DNA of 6,921 nt from Deltaproteobacteria bacterium (GCA_027297485.1 JAPUHZ010000037.1:1-6921); one strand, 5' to 3'; shown: positions 1-5,738, counted from the stretch's first letter. Numbers and translations: made by a program. Notes: generated from the letters alone by a model not told the origin.

Positions 1-34
1 ACAGGGACGCCGCCTAACCCTTTTTACACACCTA

Positions 35-295
35 TTGACGACGGCTCCCTTTGAGGGAGCTGTCTTTCAGATCCCGAAGAAATCTCCCTATCGCTCCTAC
101 GCCAACAGGAGAATCGATGTGCATGTCCTTTTGGACGGCGCGGTGGAGTTTTTCTACCAAAGAGAAAAAATCGCACGGTTTGATTCCAAAACGACGCACG
201 CATTTGGCTTATACCCAACGAACGGCAGGCGGGAGGAGTTCCGCTATGGACCCACTACGAGGTATACGAACCAATTCCACAAACTGTTACCCTGA
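35..295 (+). pseudogene. C-terminal remnant of an rve-type (IS481/ISNCY-like) transposase
   Basis: The reading frame is open from the window edge through a TTG at 35 to a stop at 293-295. From about residue 6 it reads like the C-terminal beta-barrel tail that follows the DDE integrase core in IS481/ISNCY-type transposases. The pattern is 'VFQIPKK..YRSYANRRIDVHVLLDG' followed by 'VEFFYQREKIARF'. This tail normally carries a basic 'SYA.R.V.VHE.LDG' stretch and a short strand pair. No catalytic core is visible, so the piece cannot transpose. The bases before about 45 do not fit the family and may be a junction or the end of another element. Assignment is by pattern recognition only; another rve-family transposase is possible. 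Confidence 0.45.
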
Positions 296-332
296 AAGAT
301 TGACGTTGCCACGACACCTGCTAATTTTTTAG

Positions 333-362
333 TTGACGATTAATGGGCTATTGGGTTATAGT
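333..362 (+). promoter_or_regulatory. candidate sigma-70 promoter upstream of the transposase remnant
   Basis: TTGACG (333-338) and TATAGT (357-362) each match the sigma-70 consensus hexamers at 5 of 6 positions and are separated by 18 bases. The ATG of the broken transposase frame is 38 bases after the -10 box. No good ribosome binding site precedes that ATG. It may be a relic promoter of the element, or the nearest recognisable upstream promoter for the NusG-like gene at 812. Confidence 0.3.
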
Positions 363-399
363 TTCCTTAGATTCCTCGGGAATTCCCTAGCACTCCTTT

Positions 400-708
400 A
401 TGGCACGTCTGCTGAGACTTGATTTTGAGGGTGTCATCTATCACCTGATGGTTCGGGCGAATAATTGCCAGCCTCTTTTTTATGTCCATCAGGACAGACG
501 GCGGTGTCTGGGAGTTCTGAGTCGTTACCGAGGTTAGTATTGGATACAGACTCTGCGATTAGCTTTTAATGAGTCGCTACGTTCGTCTCCTGATGGAAAT
601 CCCTGGGGGAAATGTAAGGAAGGTGATGTAATCCTTGGGGACCAGCACCATCTCGTATTTCAATCGTTGGCACAGAAGGAGAAAAGCCCTGACAAGGAAC
701 CCTGTTAG
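400..708 (+). pseudogene. degenerate REP-associated (Y1/IS200-like) transposase
   Basis: The first 45 codons (400-534) begin MARLLRLDFEGVIYHLMVR and continue with a 'QDRRRCLGVL' stretch. This matches the N-terminus of Y1_Tnp/RAYT transposases, usually MARPLRI.FEGA.YHV..RGN...IF...DR..FL..L. An in-frame TAG at 535-537 then interrupts it. The same frame stays open to a TAG at 706-708, and codons near 625-700 ('GDVILGDQHHL...KEKSPDKEP') resemble the C-terminal region of the same family. The middle, with the HUH-type His motif and catalytic Tyr, is missing, so an internal deletion is likely and the protein is dead. RAYTs are single-strand DNA transposases that mobilise REP-type palindromes. The N-terminal call is good; the C-terminal match is tentative. 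Confidence 0.55.
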
Positions 709-811
709 AGGCCGAACGACTCTTGTCAAATTAAAGAATTCATTAAGAATCGAACCTTTCTCATTTTCGGATAGGGTCGCAGAATATTTCCCCTACAGAG
801 TGAATTAGCCA

Positions 812-1336
812 ATGAAGGCGGGATCGCTTGAGATGGATGGGGGGCTTCGTTGGTATGCCATTCGAACGAAACCCCGGAAAGAGGCAGCGGTTGAGAAGAG
901 GTTCGGTGATCTCAACATGGAGGTTTTCCTCCCCTGGCTTCGATGCCGACGTAGAATTGGGAGTCGGTTTCAATGGGTCTTGGTGCCGCTTTTCTCTGGT
1001 TATCTTTTCTGCTGCTTGGATCTCCTTCTTTCGGGAAAGACGGCCCGGTACGCTCCAGGGGTGAAAGATTTTGTGAAGTTTGGGAATCGCATCGCAGAGG
1101 TAGGAGTGGAGGTCATCCAGACTTTACGGGACCGCTGCCCTAATGGAATAGCCCAGATCCAACCTCGGGTGTATAGAGTCGGTGAGCCGATAAGGATCAA
1201 GGAGGGGCCCTTATCCGGCCTTGACGCGATCTTTGAACAAGAGATGAAAGGAAACGAGCGTGTAGCGGTTCTCCTTGACCTTTTGGGCCGTCCGACTCGG
1301 GTGGTTCTTTCTAGTGAGATGATCGGTCCGGTCTGA
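812..1336 (+). CDS. NusG/RfaH-family specialised transcription antiterminator
   Basis: The 174-residue protein has the two-domain layout of NusG paralogues such as RfaH, LoaP and UpxY. An N-terminal NGN domain starts at about residue 12 with RWYAIRTKPRKE and continues with a 'PLFSGYLF' strand and 'GVKDFVKFGN'. A C-terminal KOW domain from about residue 125 carries 'GEPIRIKEGPLSGLDAIFE' and ends 'GRPTRVVLSSEMIGPV'. Proteins of this type bind elongating RNA polymerase and let it read through long polysaccharide or secondary-metabolite operons after recruitment at a leader element. A second in-frame ATG at 833 (Met8) lies closer to the family's usual start just before WYA; neither start has a clear Shine-Dalgarno. 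The gene stands alone, followed by a 366-base leader holding a hairpin and an ops-like motif. It is not the housekeeping NusG, since no secE or ribosomal genes are nearby. Family is confident; the exact subfamily is not. Confidence 0.88.
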   Translation: MKAGSLEMDGGLRWYAIRTKPRKEAAVEKRFGDLNMEVFLPWLRCRRRIGSRFQWVLVPLFSGYLFCCLDLLLSGKTARYAPGVKDFVKFGNRIAEVGVEVIQTLRDRCPNGIAQIQPRVYRVGEPIRIKEGPLSGLDAIFEQEMKGNERVAVLLDLLGRPTRVVLSSEMIGPV

Positions 1337-1401
1337 TTCAAGTCCGTAGTCAATGGTTGTTACTAAATGGTCAACCGTCAGGTAGAGGACTGGGATGGTA
1401 G

Positions 1402-1441
1402 GAGGCGAAGAGGCTAGGAGGCCGGAGTTTAGGAAGCTAAA
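1402..1441. repeat. degenerate 8-base quasi-tandem array
   Basis: Five consecutive 8-base units can be laid out: GAGGCGAA, GAGGCTAG, GAGGCCGG, AGTTTAGG and AAGCTAAA. GAGGC recurs exactly every 8 bases at 1402, 1410 and 1418. On the opposite strand the second unit is CTAGCCTC, which shares CTAGCCT with the array at 4493-4531. It lies 65 bases after the NusG-like stop codon. No function is known to me. Confidence 0.5.
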
Positions 1442-1522
1442 AGGCATTCCGGCATCCTAACCAAGCCAACATCCAAAATTCTCAACTTCCAGGCTTTCGA
1501 ACCTAAGGCGATTGGCACATAG

Positions 1523-1559
1523 AGAGAGATCACTCAGCGTTTAGGGGGGTGGTCTCTCT
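1523..1559 (+). promoter_or_regulatory. long leader stem-loop between the antiterminator gene and comEA-like gene
   Basis: AGAGAGATCAC (1523-1533) pairs with GTGGTCTCTCT (1549-1559) over 11 base pairs with one G-U wobble, around a 15-base loop. Two more pairs (T1534-G1548, C1535-G1547) are possible. The first T run (T6 at 1574-1579) lies 14 bases further on, so this is not a standard intrinsic terminator. It sits between the NusG-like gene and the next gene, where a structured target or a conditional terminator would be expected. The function is inferred from position only. Confidence 0.45.
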
Positions 1560-1615
1560 GATTTAATGGGGCATTTTTTCACGGGGAACCTGTCTGGGTC
1601 AGGATGATGCAGGAT

Positions 1616-1667
1616 GGGCGGAAGCTTGTCTGGAAAATGGTAAACAGCAAATAAGGGAGAATTGGAG
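1616..1667 (+). promoter_or_regulatory. two-block leader motif, copy 1, with an ops-like element
   Basis: GGGCGGAAGCTTGTCTG (1616-1632) recurs with one change at 4841-4857. A second block, GGGAGAATTGGA (1655-1666), recurs as GGGAGAATAGGA (4896-4907). The core GGCGGAAGCTTG matches the E. coli ops element GGCGGTAGCGTG at 10 of 12 positions. ops is where RfaH is recruited to paused polymerase. Against this, the two differing bases include the T at ops position 6 and the G closing the ops hairpin. The motif starts 87 bases before the ATG at 1703 and lies in the leader downstream of the RfaH-like gene. The ops role is a hypothesis; the repeat itself is directly visible. Confidence 0.4.
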
Positions 1668-1702
1668 AGGCAAAGAAAAATAAAGGGTGAAAGGAGCACA
1701 TC

Positions 1703-2017
1703 ATGGTCAGCAAAGGATTGGTCACATTCATCATAGCACTTTCCCTGATTCTCGGAGTGCGGATCTCAAATTCCTTTTCAGCAGAGTCGAAAAAAGAAAC
1801 CAAATCAGAAGAGATTGCAGGTGGGAAGATCAACATCAATACAGCCTCGCTTAAGGAGCTCACTCGGCTCAAGAGAGTGGGGACAAAGTACGCTGAACGG
1901 ATTATTAAGTACCGAGAGAAGAATGGGGCATTCGAAAAGCCAGAGGACATTATCAAAGTCAAGGGAATCGGGCGGAAAACCTTTGAGGCCAACAAAGGCA
2001 TGATCACTACCCAATGA
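1703..2017 (+). CDS. secreted ComEA-like helix-hairpin-helix DNA-binding protein
   Basis: This 104-residue protein has an N-terminal export signal (Lys4, then a hydrophobic run to about residue 19, and a possible cleavage near 'SFSA' 24-27). A short charged linker follows. From about residue 42 to the end there is a ComEA-type double helix-hairpin-helix domain: 'KININTASLKELTRLKRVG' first, then 'YREKNGAFEKPEDI' and 'VKGIGRKTFE'. ComEA proteins bind double-stranded DNA in the periplasm and retain incoming DNA during transformation. Short soluble forms like this one are common in bacteria with no proven competence. The start is supported by AAGGAG at 1691-1696, six bases before the ATG. It has its own leader after the NusG-like gene. 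No comEC or pilus gene is in the window, so its role in uptake is unproven. Confidence 0.88.
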   Translation: MVSKGLVTFIIALSLILGVRISNSFSAESKKETKSEEIAGGKININTASLKELTRLKRVGTKYAERIIKYREKNGAFEKPEDIIKVKGIGRKTFEANKGMITTQ

Positions 2018-2231
2018 GAGAGAGTCCCTTGAGCATGCGACACTATACTTCCCAAAGAGCATGTTATTCCCTGCACGACGATTCTTTACCAAGCATTACG
2101 CGAGGCATTTCATTTTCATCAGTTATTGCCTGTCGCACTGTTAAGGATACGATAGCTGCCATTCTGGAGCTTGACGCTTTTCCATGTTGCCAGATGTCCT
2201 ATATTCCTACGGGCGGATGAGTTAGGTTGTC

Positions 2232-3224
2232 ATGGCTGGTTATGTTGTTACTGGGGTCGCTGGTTTCATCGGGTCGAAAGTCGTGGAATTGCTGTTGGCG
2301 GACGGCCATACGGTCGTTGGGTTGGACAATCTTAATGACGCCTACGATGTTCGTCTTAAAAAGTGGCGTCTTGCCCAACTAGAAGGAAGTCCCAAGTTCA
2401 CCTTTCACCGCGCAGACATTACCGATCGGGAAAGACTGCGCAGCTTATTCAGCTCGAAATTCACAACTGGAAACTCGAACTTTGAGGCCTTGATCAACCT
2501 TGCAGCGCGTGCGGGGGTGAGGCAGAGCGTGGAAAATCCGTGGGTTTACTTTGATACCAATGTCACTGGCACGTTGAACCTACTGGAGCTATGTCGGGAG
2601 TTTGGGGTGAAAAAATTTATCCTGGCCTCTACATCCAGCCTTTATGGGGCCAGTAACCCTCAACCCTTTCGGGAGGATGCCAATACCGATGGGCCGCTTT
2701 CTCCCTACGCGGCTTCGAAAAAGGCAGCTGAAACGCTGTGCTACACCTATCACTACTTACACGGAATTGACGTGACCGTGTTGAGGTACTTCACTGTATA
2801 CGGTCCGGCAGGACGCCCTGATATGAGTCTCTTCCGCTTTGTGCAGTGGATGAGCGAGGGACGACCGGTGACGGTTTATGGGGACGGGAAGCAGTCGCGA
2901 GACTTCACTTACGTGGATGATATAGCCCGGGGAACAGTGGCGGCGCTCAAGCCGGTGGAATACGAGGTGATTAATTTGGGCTCTGATCGGCCGGTTGTCT
3001 TAAATGATGCTATCCGGCTGGTAGAGCGTCTGGTTGATCGCAGAGCCCATATTGAGTCCAAGCCGCGCCATCCTGCCGACGTCATGGCTACATGGGCAGA
3101 GATCGGCAAGGCCGAGCGCTTATTGGACTGGAGGCCACGGACGCAGTTCGAGGACGGTGTAGTCAGGTTGGTTGAATGGTATCGAAACAACCGTGATTGG
3201 GCCAAAGAAATTCAGACTGATTAA
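2232..3224 (+). CDS. NAD-dependent nucleotide-sugar epimerase, UDP-glucuronate 4-epimerase type
   Basis: This 330-residue protein is a full-length extended short-chain dehydrogenase/reductase. The Rossmann motif is GVAGFIG (residues 8-14), with an acidic residue at strand 2 (D32). 'INLAARAGVRQSVENP' (88-103) is typical of the UDP-glucuronate 4-epimerase (CapI/GAE) subgroup. The active site has Ser/Thr in 'ASTSSLYG' (132-139) and the YxxxK pair Y159/K163. The C-terminal half carries 'LRYFTVYGPAGRPDMS', 'YGDGKQSRDFTYVDD' and a 'KAERLLDWRP' end. The expected reaction is interconversion of UDP-glucuronate and UDP-galacturonate through a 4-keto intermediate, in the cytoplasm, for capsule or exopolysaccharide units. 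Only a weak Shine-Dalgarno (TAGG) precedes the ATG. Two decayed C-terminal relatives lie downstream. Substrate is inferred from subgroup motifs; a related UDP-sugar 4-epimerase is the alternative. Confidence 0.93.
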   Translation: MAGYVVTGVAGFIGSKVVELLLADGHTVVGLDNLNDAYDVRLKKWRLAQLEGSPKFTFHRADITDRERLRSLFSSKFTTGNSNFEALINLAARAGVRQSVENPWVYFDTNVTGTLNLLELCREFGVKKFILASTSSLYGASNPQPFREDANTDGPLSPYAASKKAAETLCYTYHYLHGIDVTVLRYFTVYGPAGRPDMSLFRFVQWMSEGRPVTVYGDGKQSRDFTYVDDIARGTVAALKPVEYEVINLGSDRPVVLNDAIRLVERLVDRRAHIESKPRHPADVMATWAEIGKAERLLDWRPRTQFEDGVVRLVEWYRNNRDWAKEIQTD

Positions 3225-3291
3225 CTTCTTGGCTCTCAGTTCCTAGCTAATCCAACAGCCCAGCGGACTCTGCACTTAAAGACTCTATGAC

Positions 3292-3333
3292 CCTCCAGCT
3301 CCAAGCTCTAAACTCTAGACCCTCAGCTCTCGG
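3292..3333. repeat. degenerate 7-base quasi-tandem array abutting the toxin stop codon
   Basis: Six contiguous heptamers fill the gap between the convergent epimerase and toxin genes: CCTCCAG, CTCCAAG, CTCTAAA, CTCTAGA, CCCTCAG and CTCTCGG. A further loose unit, CTACTTA (3334-3340), already contains the toxin's stop codon, so the array reaches the gene end exactly. The 11-mer GCTCCAAGCTC (3298-3308) recurs at 6790-6800, after vanZ. No strong hairpin or T tract marks a terminator for either gene here. Confidence 0.6.
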
Positions 3334-3729
3334 CTACTTATTGGCCAGGACGGCAAACTTCCGTGATTTTAGTAGCTGCTTATCGGTAGTAACTAGAGTC
3401 AAGTCGTAAATAAACACAGTTGTGGCCAGAAATCGATCAACAGGATCCTGGTGGGGGAGATCAACAGTGCGGCTTTGGATGGCTACCTCATGATTAAGTG
3501 GAGCTTCCTTTAAAGGAGTTGTTCTCAAGACATTGCGTATCCACGTCAAAGGATCCGGGTTTAGGATGACGCGACCCTTTTCCGCAAGGACAAGTACTTC
3601 CCAAATGCTAACGGGCGAAACCCAGATTTCATTCGATGGATCTTCGAGTTCAGAGGCCACGCGTTTGCTGAGCATGGCCAGTTCAAGGAGACTCCATAGA
3701 AGGATAGGCGTATCCAGGAGAAGTTTCAT
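3334..3729 (-). CDS. PIN-domain ribonuclease toxin (VapC-like)
   Basis: The 131-residue protein has the usual size and all acidic positions of a PIN nuclease. It starts MKLLLDTPILLW with Asp6, has Glu44 in 'SIWEV', Asp95 and Asp98 in 'HQDPVDRFLA', and Asp116 in 'LVTTDKQL'. These residues bind the metal ions for RNA cleavage, typically of tRNA or rRNA in VapC toxins. One small departure is Pro8 where many relatives have His ('LLLDTH'). The start codon overlaps the antitoxin stop in ATGA (3726-3729) and no separate Shine-Dalgarno is seen, so translation is probably coupled. The pair reads opposite to the surrounding genes. It appears intact; activity is not shown. Confidence 0.9.
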   Translation of the reverse strand: MKLLLDTPILLWSLLELAMLSKRVASELEDPSNEIWVSPVSIWEVLVLAEKGRVILNPDPLTWIRNVLRTTPLKEAPLNHEVAIQSRTVDLPHQDPVDRFLATTVFIYDLTLVTTDKQLLKSRKFAVLANK

Positions 3730-3971
3730 TGCTGCATGGCTTCCCAGTCGCTCTCGGCAGTTGCCGGAGAAACGATGTCTCCCACGATCTTTCCGGTAGA
3801 TTGAAAAGATCCCAGCCAGGACTCGGGTTTTTTAGGCGGCGGAGGAGGAATAACCTGGGCAATTGGTTTCCCTTTTCGCGTAACAAGAATCGGCTGCCCC
3901 GTTCTTTTCACTTTTTTCAAAAGGGCCAGGCAAGTGGCCTTGAACTTTGAGATGCTTACCTTTACTGCCAT
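3726..3971 (-). CDS. Phd/YefM-family antitoxin partnered with the PIN toxin
   Basis: The 81-residue protein has a Phd/YefM N-terminal DNA-binding half: 'VSISKFKATCLALLKKV' then 'GQPILVTRKGKPIAQVIP'. The C-terminal half is a toxin-neutralising segment, 'WLGSFQSTGKIVGDIVSPA', ending 'DWEAM', as in Phd proteins paired with PIN toxins. A run of prolines (about residues 42-47) links the halves. The start has a good Shine-Dalgarno, GGAGGT, on the minus strand at 3985-3980, eight bases before the ATG. It precedes the toxin with a 4-base overlap. Antitoxins of this kind bind their own promoter; a dyad and a direct repeat upstream at 4007-4025 are candidates for that site. Confidence 0.9.
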   Translation of the reverse strand: MAVKVSISKFKATCLALLKKVKRTGQPILVTRKGKPIAQVIPPPPPKKPESWLGSFQSTGKIVGDIVSPATAESDWEAMQQ

Positions 3972-4006
3972 AAGGGTTGACCTCCAAATATTCTATCCGT
4001 ACCTAA

Positions 4007-4025
4007 GTCAACGACCATGGTCAAC
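4007..4025 (-). promoter_or_regulatory. candidate antitoxin operator
   Basis: A perfect 10-base palindrome, GACCATGGTC (4013-4022), is overlapped by two direct GTCAAC hexamers (4007-4012 and 4020-4025). It lies 36-54 bases upstream of the antitoxin ATG on its 5' side. TAGAAT (minus strand, about 3992-3997) is a possible -10 box, but no -35 at proper spacing was found. Phd-type antitoxins bind short palindromes in this position, so this is a reasonable autoregulation site. Confidence 0.35.
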
Positions 4026-4104
4026 AGAGTTTGAAAGCCAAAACTAGAAAGATAAACAATTCACAAGAGTGACTAAATTTACGAGGGGACGAGGGGAGAC
4101 GTCA

Positions 4105-4405
4105 GGGACGCTAACTGCTATGAAAAATCCAAAAAGAGATGTAACAGAGGAGCGATATGGGCTTTGACAAGCCGATTGTTTCGAACGATGCCATCCGGCT
4201 ACTTGAAAATCTGACGAAGCAAAAGGCGCAAATCTTACGCAAACGATGCCATCCGGCTGGCGTGATGGCTACCTGGGCAGACATTGCTAAGGCTGAGCAT
4301 CTGTTAGGGTGGCGTCCTCAGAGGAAGTTTGAGGATGGCCTAGCCAAGCTGGTCCAGTGGTATGAGGCGAATAGGGAGTGGGCAAGAGAGCTTAGGACAG
4401 ACTGA
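4105..4405 (+). pseudogene. 3' fragment of an epimerase gene, copy B
   Basis: The 82-codon frame from ATG 4157 to TGA 4405 is the last quarter of an epimerase related to the one at 2232. 'HPAGVMATWADIAKAEHLLGWRP' ends in 'ANREWARELRTD', and 33 of the final 51 residues match the intact protein. Homology continues upstream of this ATG in another frame: 4105-4125 reads GTLTAMK against GTVAALK in the intact enzyme. The ATG is therefore secondary and a frameshift lies between about 4126 and 4157. No Rossmann fold or YxxxK survives, so it cannot be an epimerase. Still, AGAGGAG (4146-4152) sits four bases before the ATG, so an 82-residue peptide could be translated. A 17-base direct repeat lies inside (4184-4200 and 4242-4258). 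Confidence 0.8.
4184..4258 (+). repeat. 17-base direct repeat inside epimerase fragment B
   Basis: AACGATGCCATCCGGCT occurs exactly at 4184-4200 and 4242-4258, 58 bases apart. In the intact gene the corresponding sites differ (AATGATGCTATCCGGCT near 3003 and a CGCCATCCTGCC region near 3066). The second copy therefore seems to have been converted towards the first within the fragment. The spacing is not a multiple of three, so the two copies are read in different frames. Confidence 0.7.
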
Positions 4406-4492
4406 TCCCCAAGCCTCAGCCAAAGTCAACTACCAAGCCTTGGCACCAACGAGCGCTCAAAAAAGTGGAATCTAAGCCGCCCTCATTTAAAT

Positions 4493-4531
4493 CTAAAAAC
4501 CTAGCCTTCTAGAAGCTCTTCTCCTCTCAAC
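4493..4531. repeat. degenerate 8-base quasi-tandem array
   Basis: Units CTAAAAAC, CTAGCCTT, CTAGAAG, CTCTTCTC and CTCTCAAC follow one another with lengths 8, 8, 7, 8 and 8. CTAGCCT also occurs, inverted, in the array at 1402-1441. The array lies 88 bases after the stop of epimerase fragment B, again in a 3' flank. Confidence 0.4.
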
Positions 4532-4670
4532 AGGTCTAAAGTAGTTTTGTGGATGTTTCGGTTTATCAGTGTGTTTAATTGAAGACAGGGCGCAAAAAAT
4601 CGGCTAGCTCCATGAGACATTTTAGGGCTGCCTTTGCAGCGTTGTTCACCTTCTTTGGGGCGATCTGTAC

Positions 4671-4698
4671 CTGACCCGGATTTTTACAATGGGGTCAG
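4671..4698. repeat. inverted CTGACCC/GGGTCAG repeat, possible REP-like or transposon-end relic
   Basis: CTGACCC (4671-4677) is the reverse complement of GGGTCAG (4692-4698), with a 14-base AT-rich centre. Short palindromes headed by GGGTCAG are the sort of sequence mobilised by REP-associated transposases, and a dead one lies at 400-708. No transposase is adjacent and there are no T runs for a terminator. Confidence 0.3.
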
Positions 4699-4808
4699 CC
4701 AAATTCCTACAAACAAATCAGACTGCAGCGGCTATCCAGATCCTGTATTTATACGTATATGTTGTATCCTCTTAATTCTTTTCGTTTTCAGCAAGGCAGG
4801 AAGAGAAC

Positions 4809-4838
4809 GTTGCAAGCGGTTTCGTCCGCGATTGTAAC
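4809..4838 (+). promoter_or_regulatory. strong 11-bp hairpin just upstream of leader motif copy 2
   Basis: GTTGCAAGCGG (4809-4819) pairs with CCGC (4826-4829) and TTGTAAC (4832-4838). This gives 11 pairs, with one G-U, a two-base GA bulge and a six-base loop (TTTCGT). It ends two bases before the ops-like block at 4841. There is no T tract after it, so it is not an intrinsic terminator. Together with the hairpin before motif copy 1 it suggests a structured leader. Confidence 0.45.
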
Positions 4839-4840
4839 AG

Positions 4841-4908
4841 GGGCGGAAGCTTGCCTGCAGATAGGAAATACCCGGCAATCAGGAATGAAAAGAGAGGGAG
4901 AATAGGAA
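4841..4908 (+). promoter_or_regulatory. two-block leader motif, copy 2, with an ops-like element
   Basis: GGGCGGAAGCTTGCCTG (4841-4857) and GGGAGAATAGGA (4896-4907) repeat the two blocks found before the comEA-like gene. Block spacing is 16 bases longer than in copy 1. This copy lies about 100 bases before the first recognisable bases of the decayed epimerase copy C. It could be the leader of a lost polysaccharide gene. Confidence 0.4.
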
Positions 4909-5009
4909 TTAACTTATAACGTTATTTTAATTGGTCAAGGGATTCTCAATCTGAAATTCGAAAGTTGAAATCGTGATCCACCTAACAGTGTAAGTAGTAT
5001 CCTCCAGCC

Positions 5010-5404
5010 AGTTGAATAACCCTGCGTGTGCACCGCTAGAAGTCTGATCGGCACGTTGAACCTACTGAAACAATCGAGGGGTTAAGACTGAGGAAATTTG
5101 TTTTGACCTGTATGTTCAGGCAGGGCCAACAATCCTAGGTCACTTAGTGGCAATGCAAACAATGGCAGTCTACCCTTACCGCATGCGGCCTTGAAGGAGG
5201 TAGCCGAAGCGCTGTCCTCCAAATACCACTGTGTCTACAATACCATGCCATCCAGAGGACATCATGGCTACCTGGGCAGACATTGCTAAGGCTGAGCATT
5301 TGTTAGGGTGGCGGCCTCAGAGGGAGGTTGAGGATGGCGTAGCCAAGCTGGTCCAGTGGTATGAGGCGAATAGGGAGTGGGCAAGGGAGATCAGGGCCGA
5401 CTGA
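5010..5404 (+). pseudogene. epimerase pseudogene, copy C, with internal deletion
   Basis: Scattered blocks match the intact epimerase in order. Positions 5012-5030 resemble the 'LINLAARAG' region. Positions 5050-5067 (GGCACGTTGAACCTACTG) are identical to 2568-2585 (GTLNLL). Codons at 5203-5238 (AEALSSKYHCVY) match AETLCYTYHYLH at residues 166-177. From 5246 the frame reads CHPEDIMATWADIAKAEHLL and runs to the C-terminus at TGA 5404. The part for roughly residues 178-280 is missing, and several frameshifts separate the blocks. The last 141 bases (5264-5404) differ from copy B at only 10 positions by hand count, but both differ strongly from the intact gene. It encodes no functional enzyme. Confidence 0.8.
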
Positions 5405-5418
5405 AGTGACTCTCTGTC

Positions 5419-5727
<309 letters not shown>

Positions 5728-5738
<11 letters not shown>

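Larger units (their letters stand above)
4406..5009. other. non-coding stretch between epimerase fragments
   Basis: I see no convincing gene in these 600 bases. The one open frame above 60 codons (4634-4837) shows no family pattern and lacks a ribosome binding site. The stretch holds an 8-base array (4493-4531), a small perfect hairpin (GCTGC/GCAGC, 4627-4640) and an inverted CTGACCC/GGGTCAG pair (4671-4698). It also holds a strong hairpin plus leader motif (4809-4907) and an AT-rich dyad around ATAACGTTAT (4916-4925). It may be the decayed upstream region of epimerase copy C. Confidence 0.5.

Noticed and set aside
1510..1530. TGGCAC as a possible sigma-54 promoter (-24 element)
   Set aside because: There is no TTGC-type -12 element at the required spacing here, nor at the other TGGCAC occurrences near 2567 and 4440.
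1523..1579. Intrinsic terminator
   Set aside because: The hairpin is long, but the T run begins 14 bases after the stem, too far for a standard Rho-independent terminator.
1579..2092. Minus-strand open frames over the comEA-like gene
   Set aside because: They are opposite-strand shadows of a well-supported gene with its own signal peptide and Shine-Dalgarno.
2061..2144. 27-codon frame (MLFPARRFFTKHYARHF...)
   Set aside because: Too short, no family match and no good ribosome binding site.
2014..2220. 68-codon frame overlapping the comEA-like stop in ATGA
   Set aside because: The overlap looks like translational coupling, but the protein has no recognisable pattern, mixed low-quality composition and no Shine-Dalgarno of its own. 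It fills an intergenic gap and ends 11 bases before the epimerase.
4634..4837. 67-codon plus-strand frame in the 4406-5009 gap
   Set aside because: No start signal and no recognisable motif. It runs through several hairpins and reads as chance coding.
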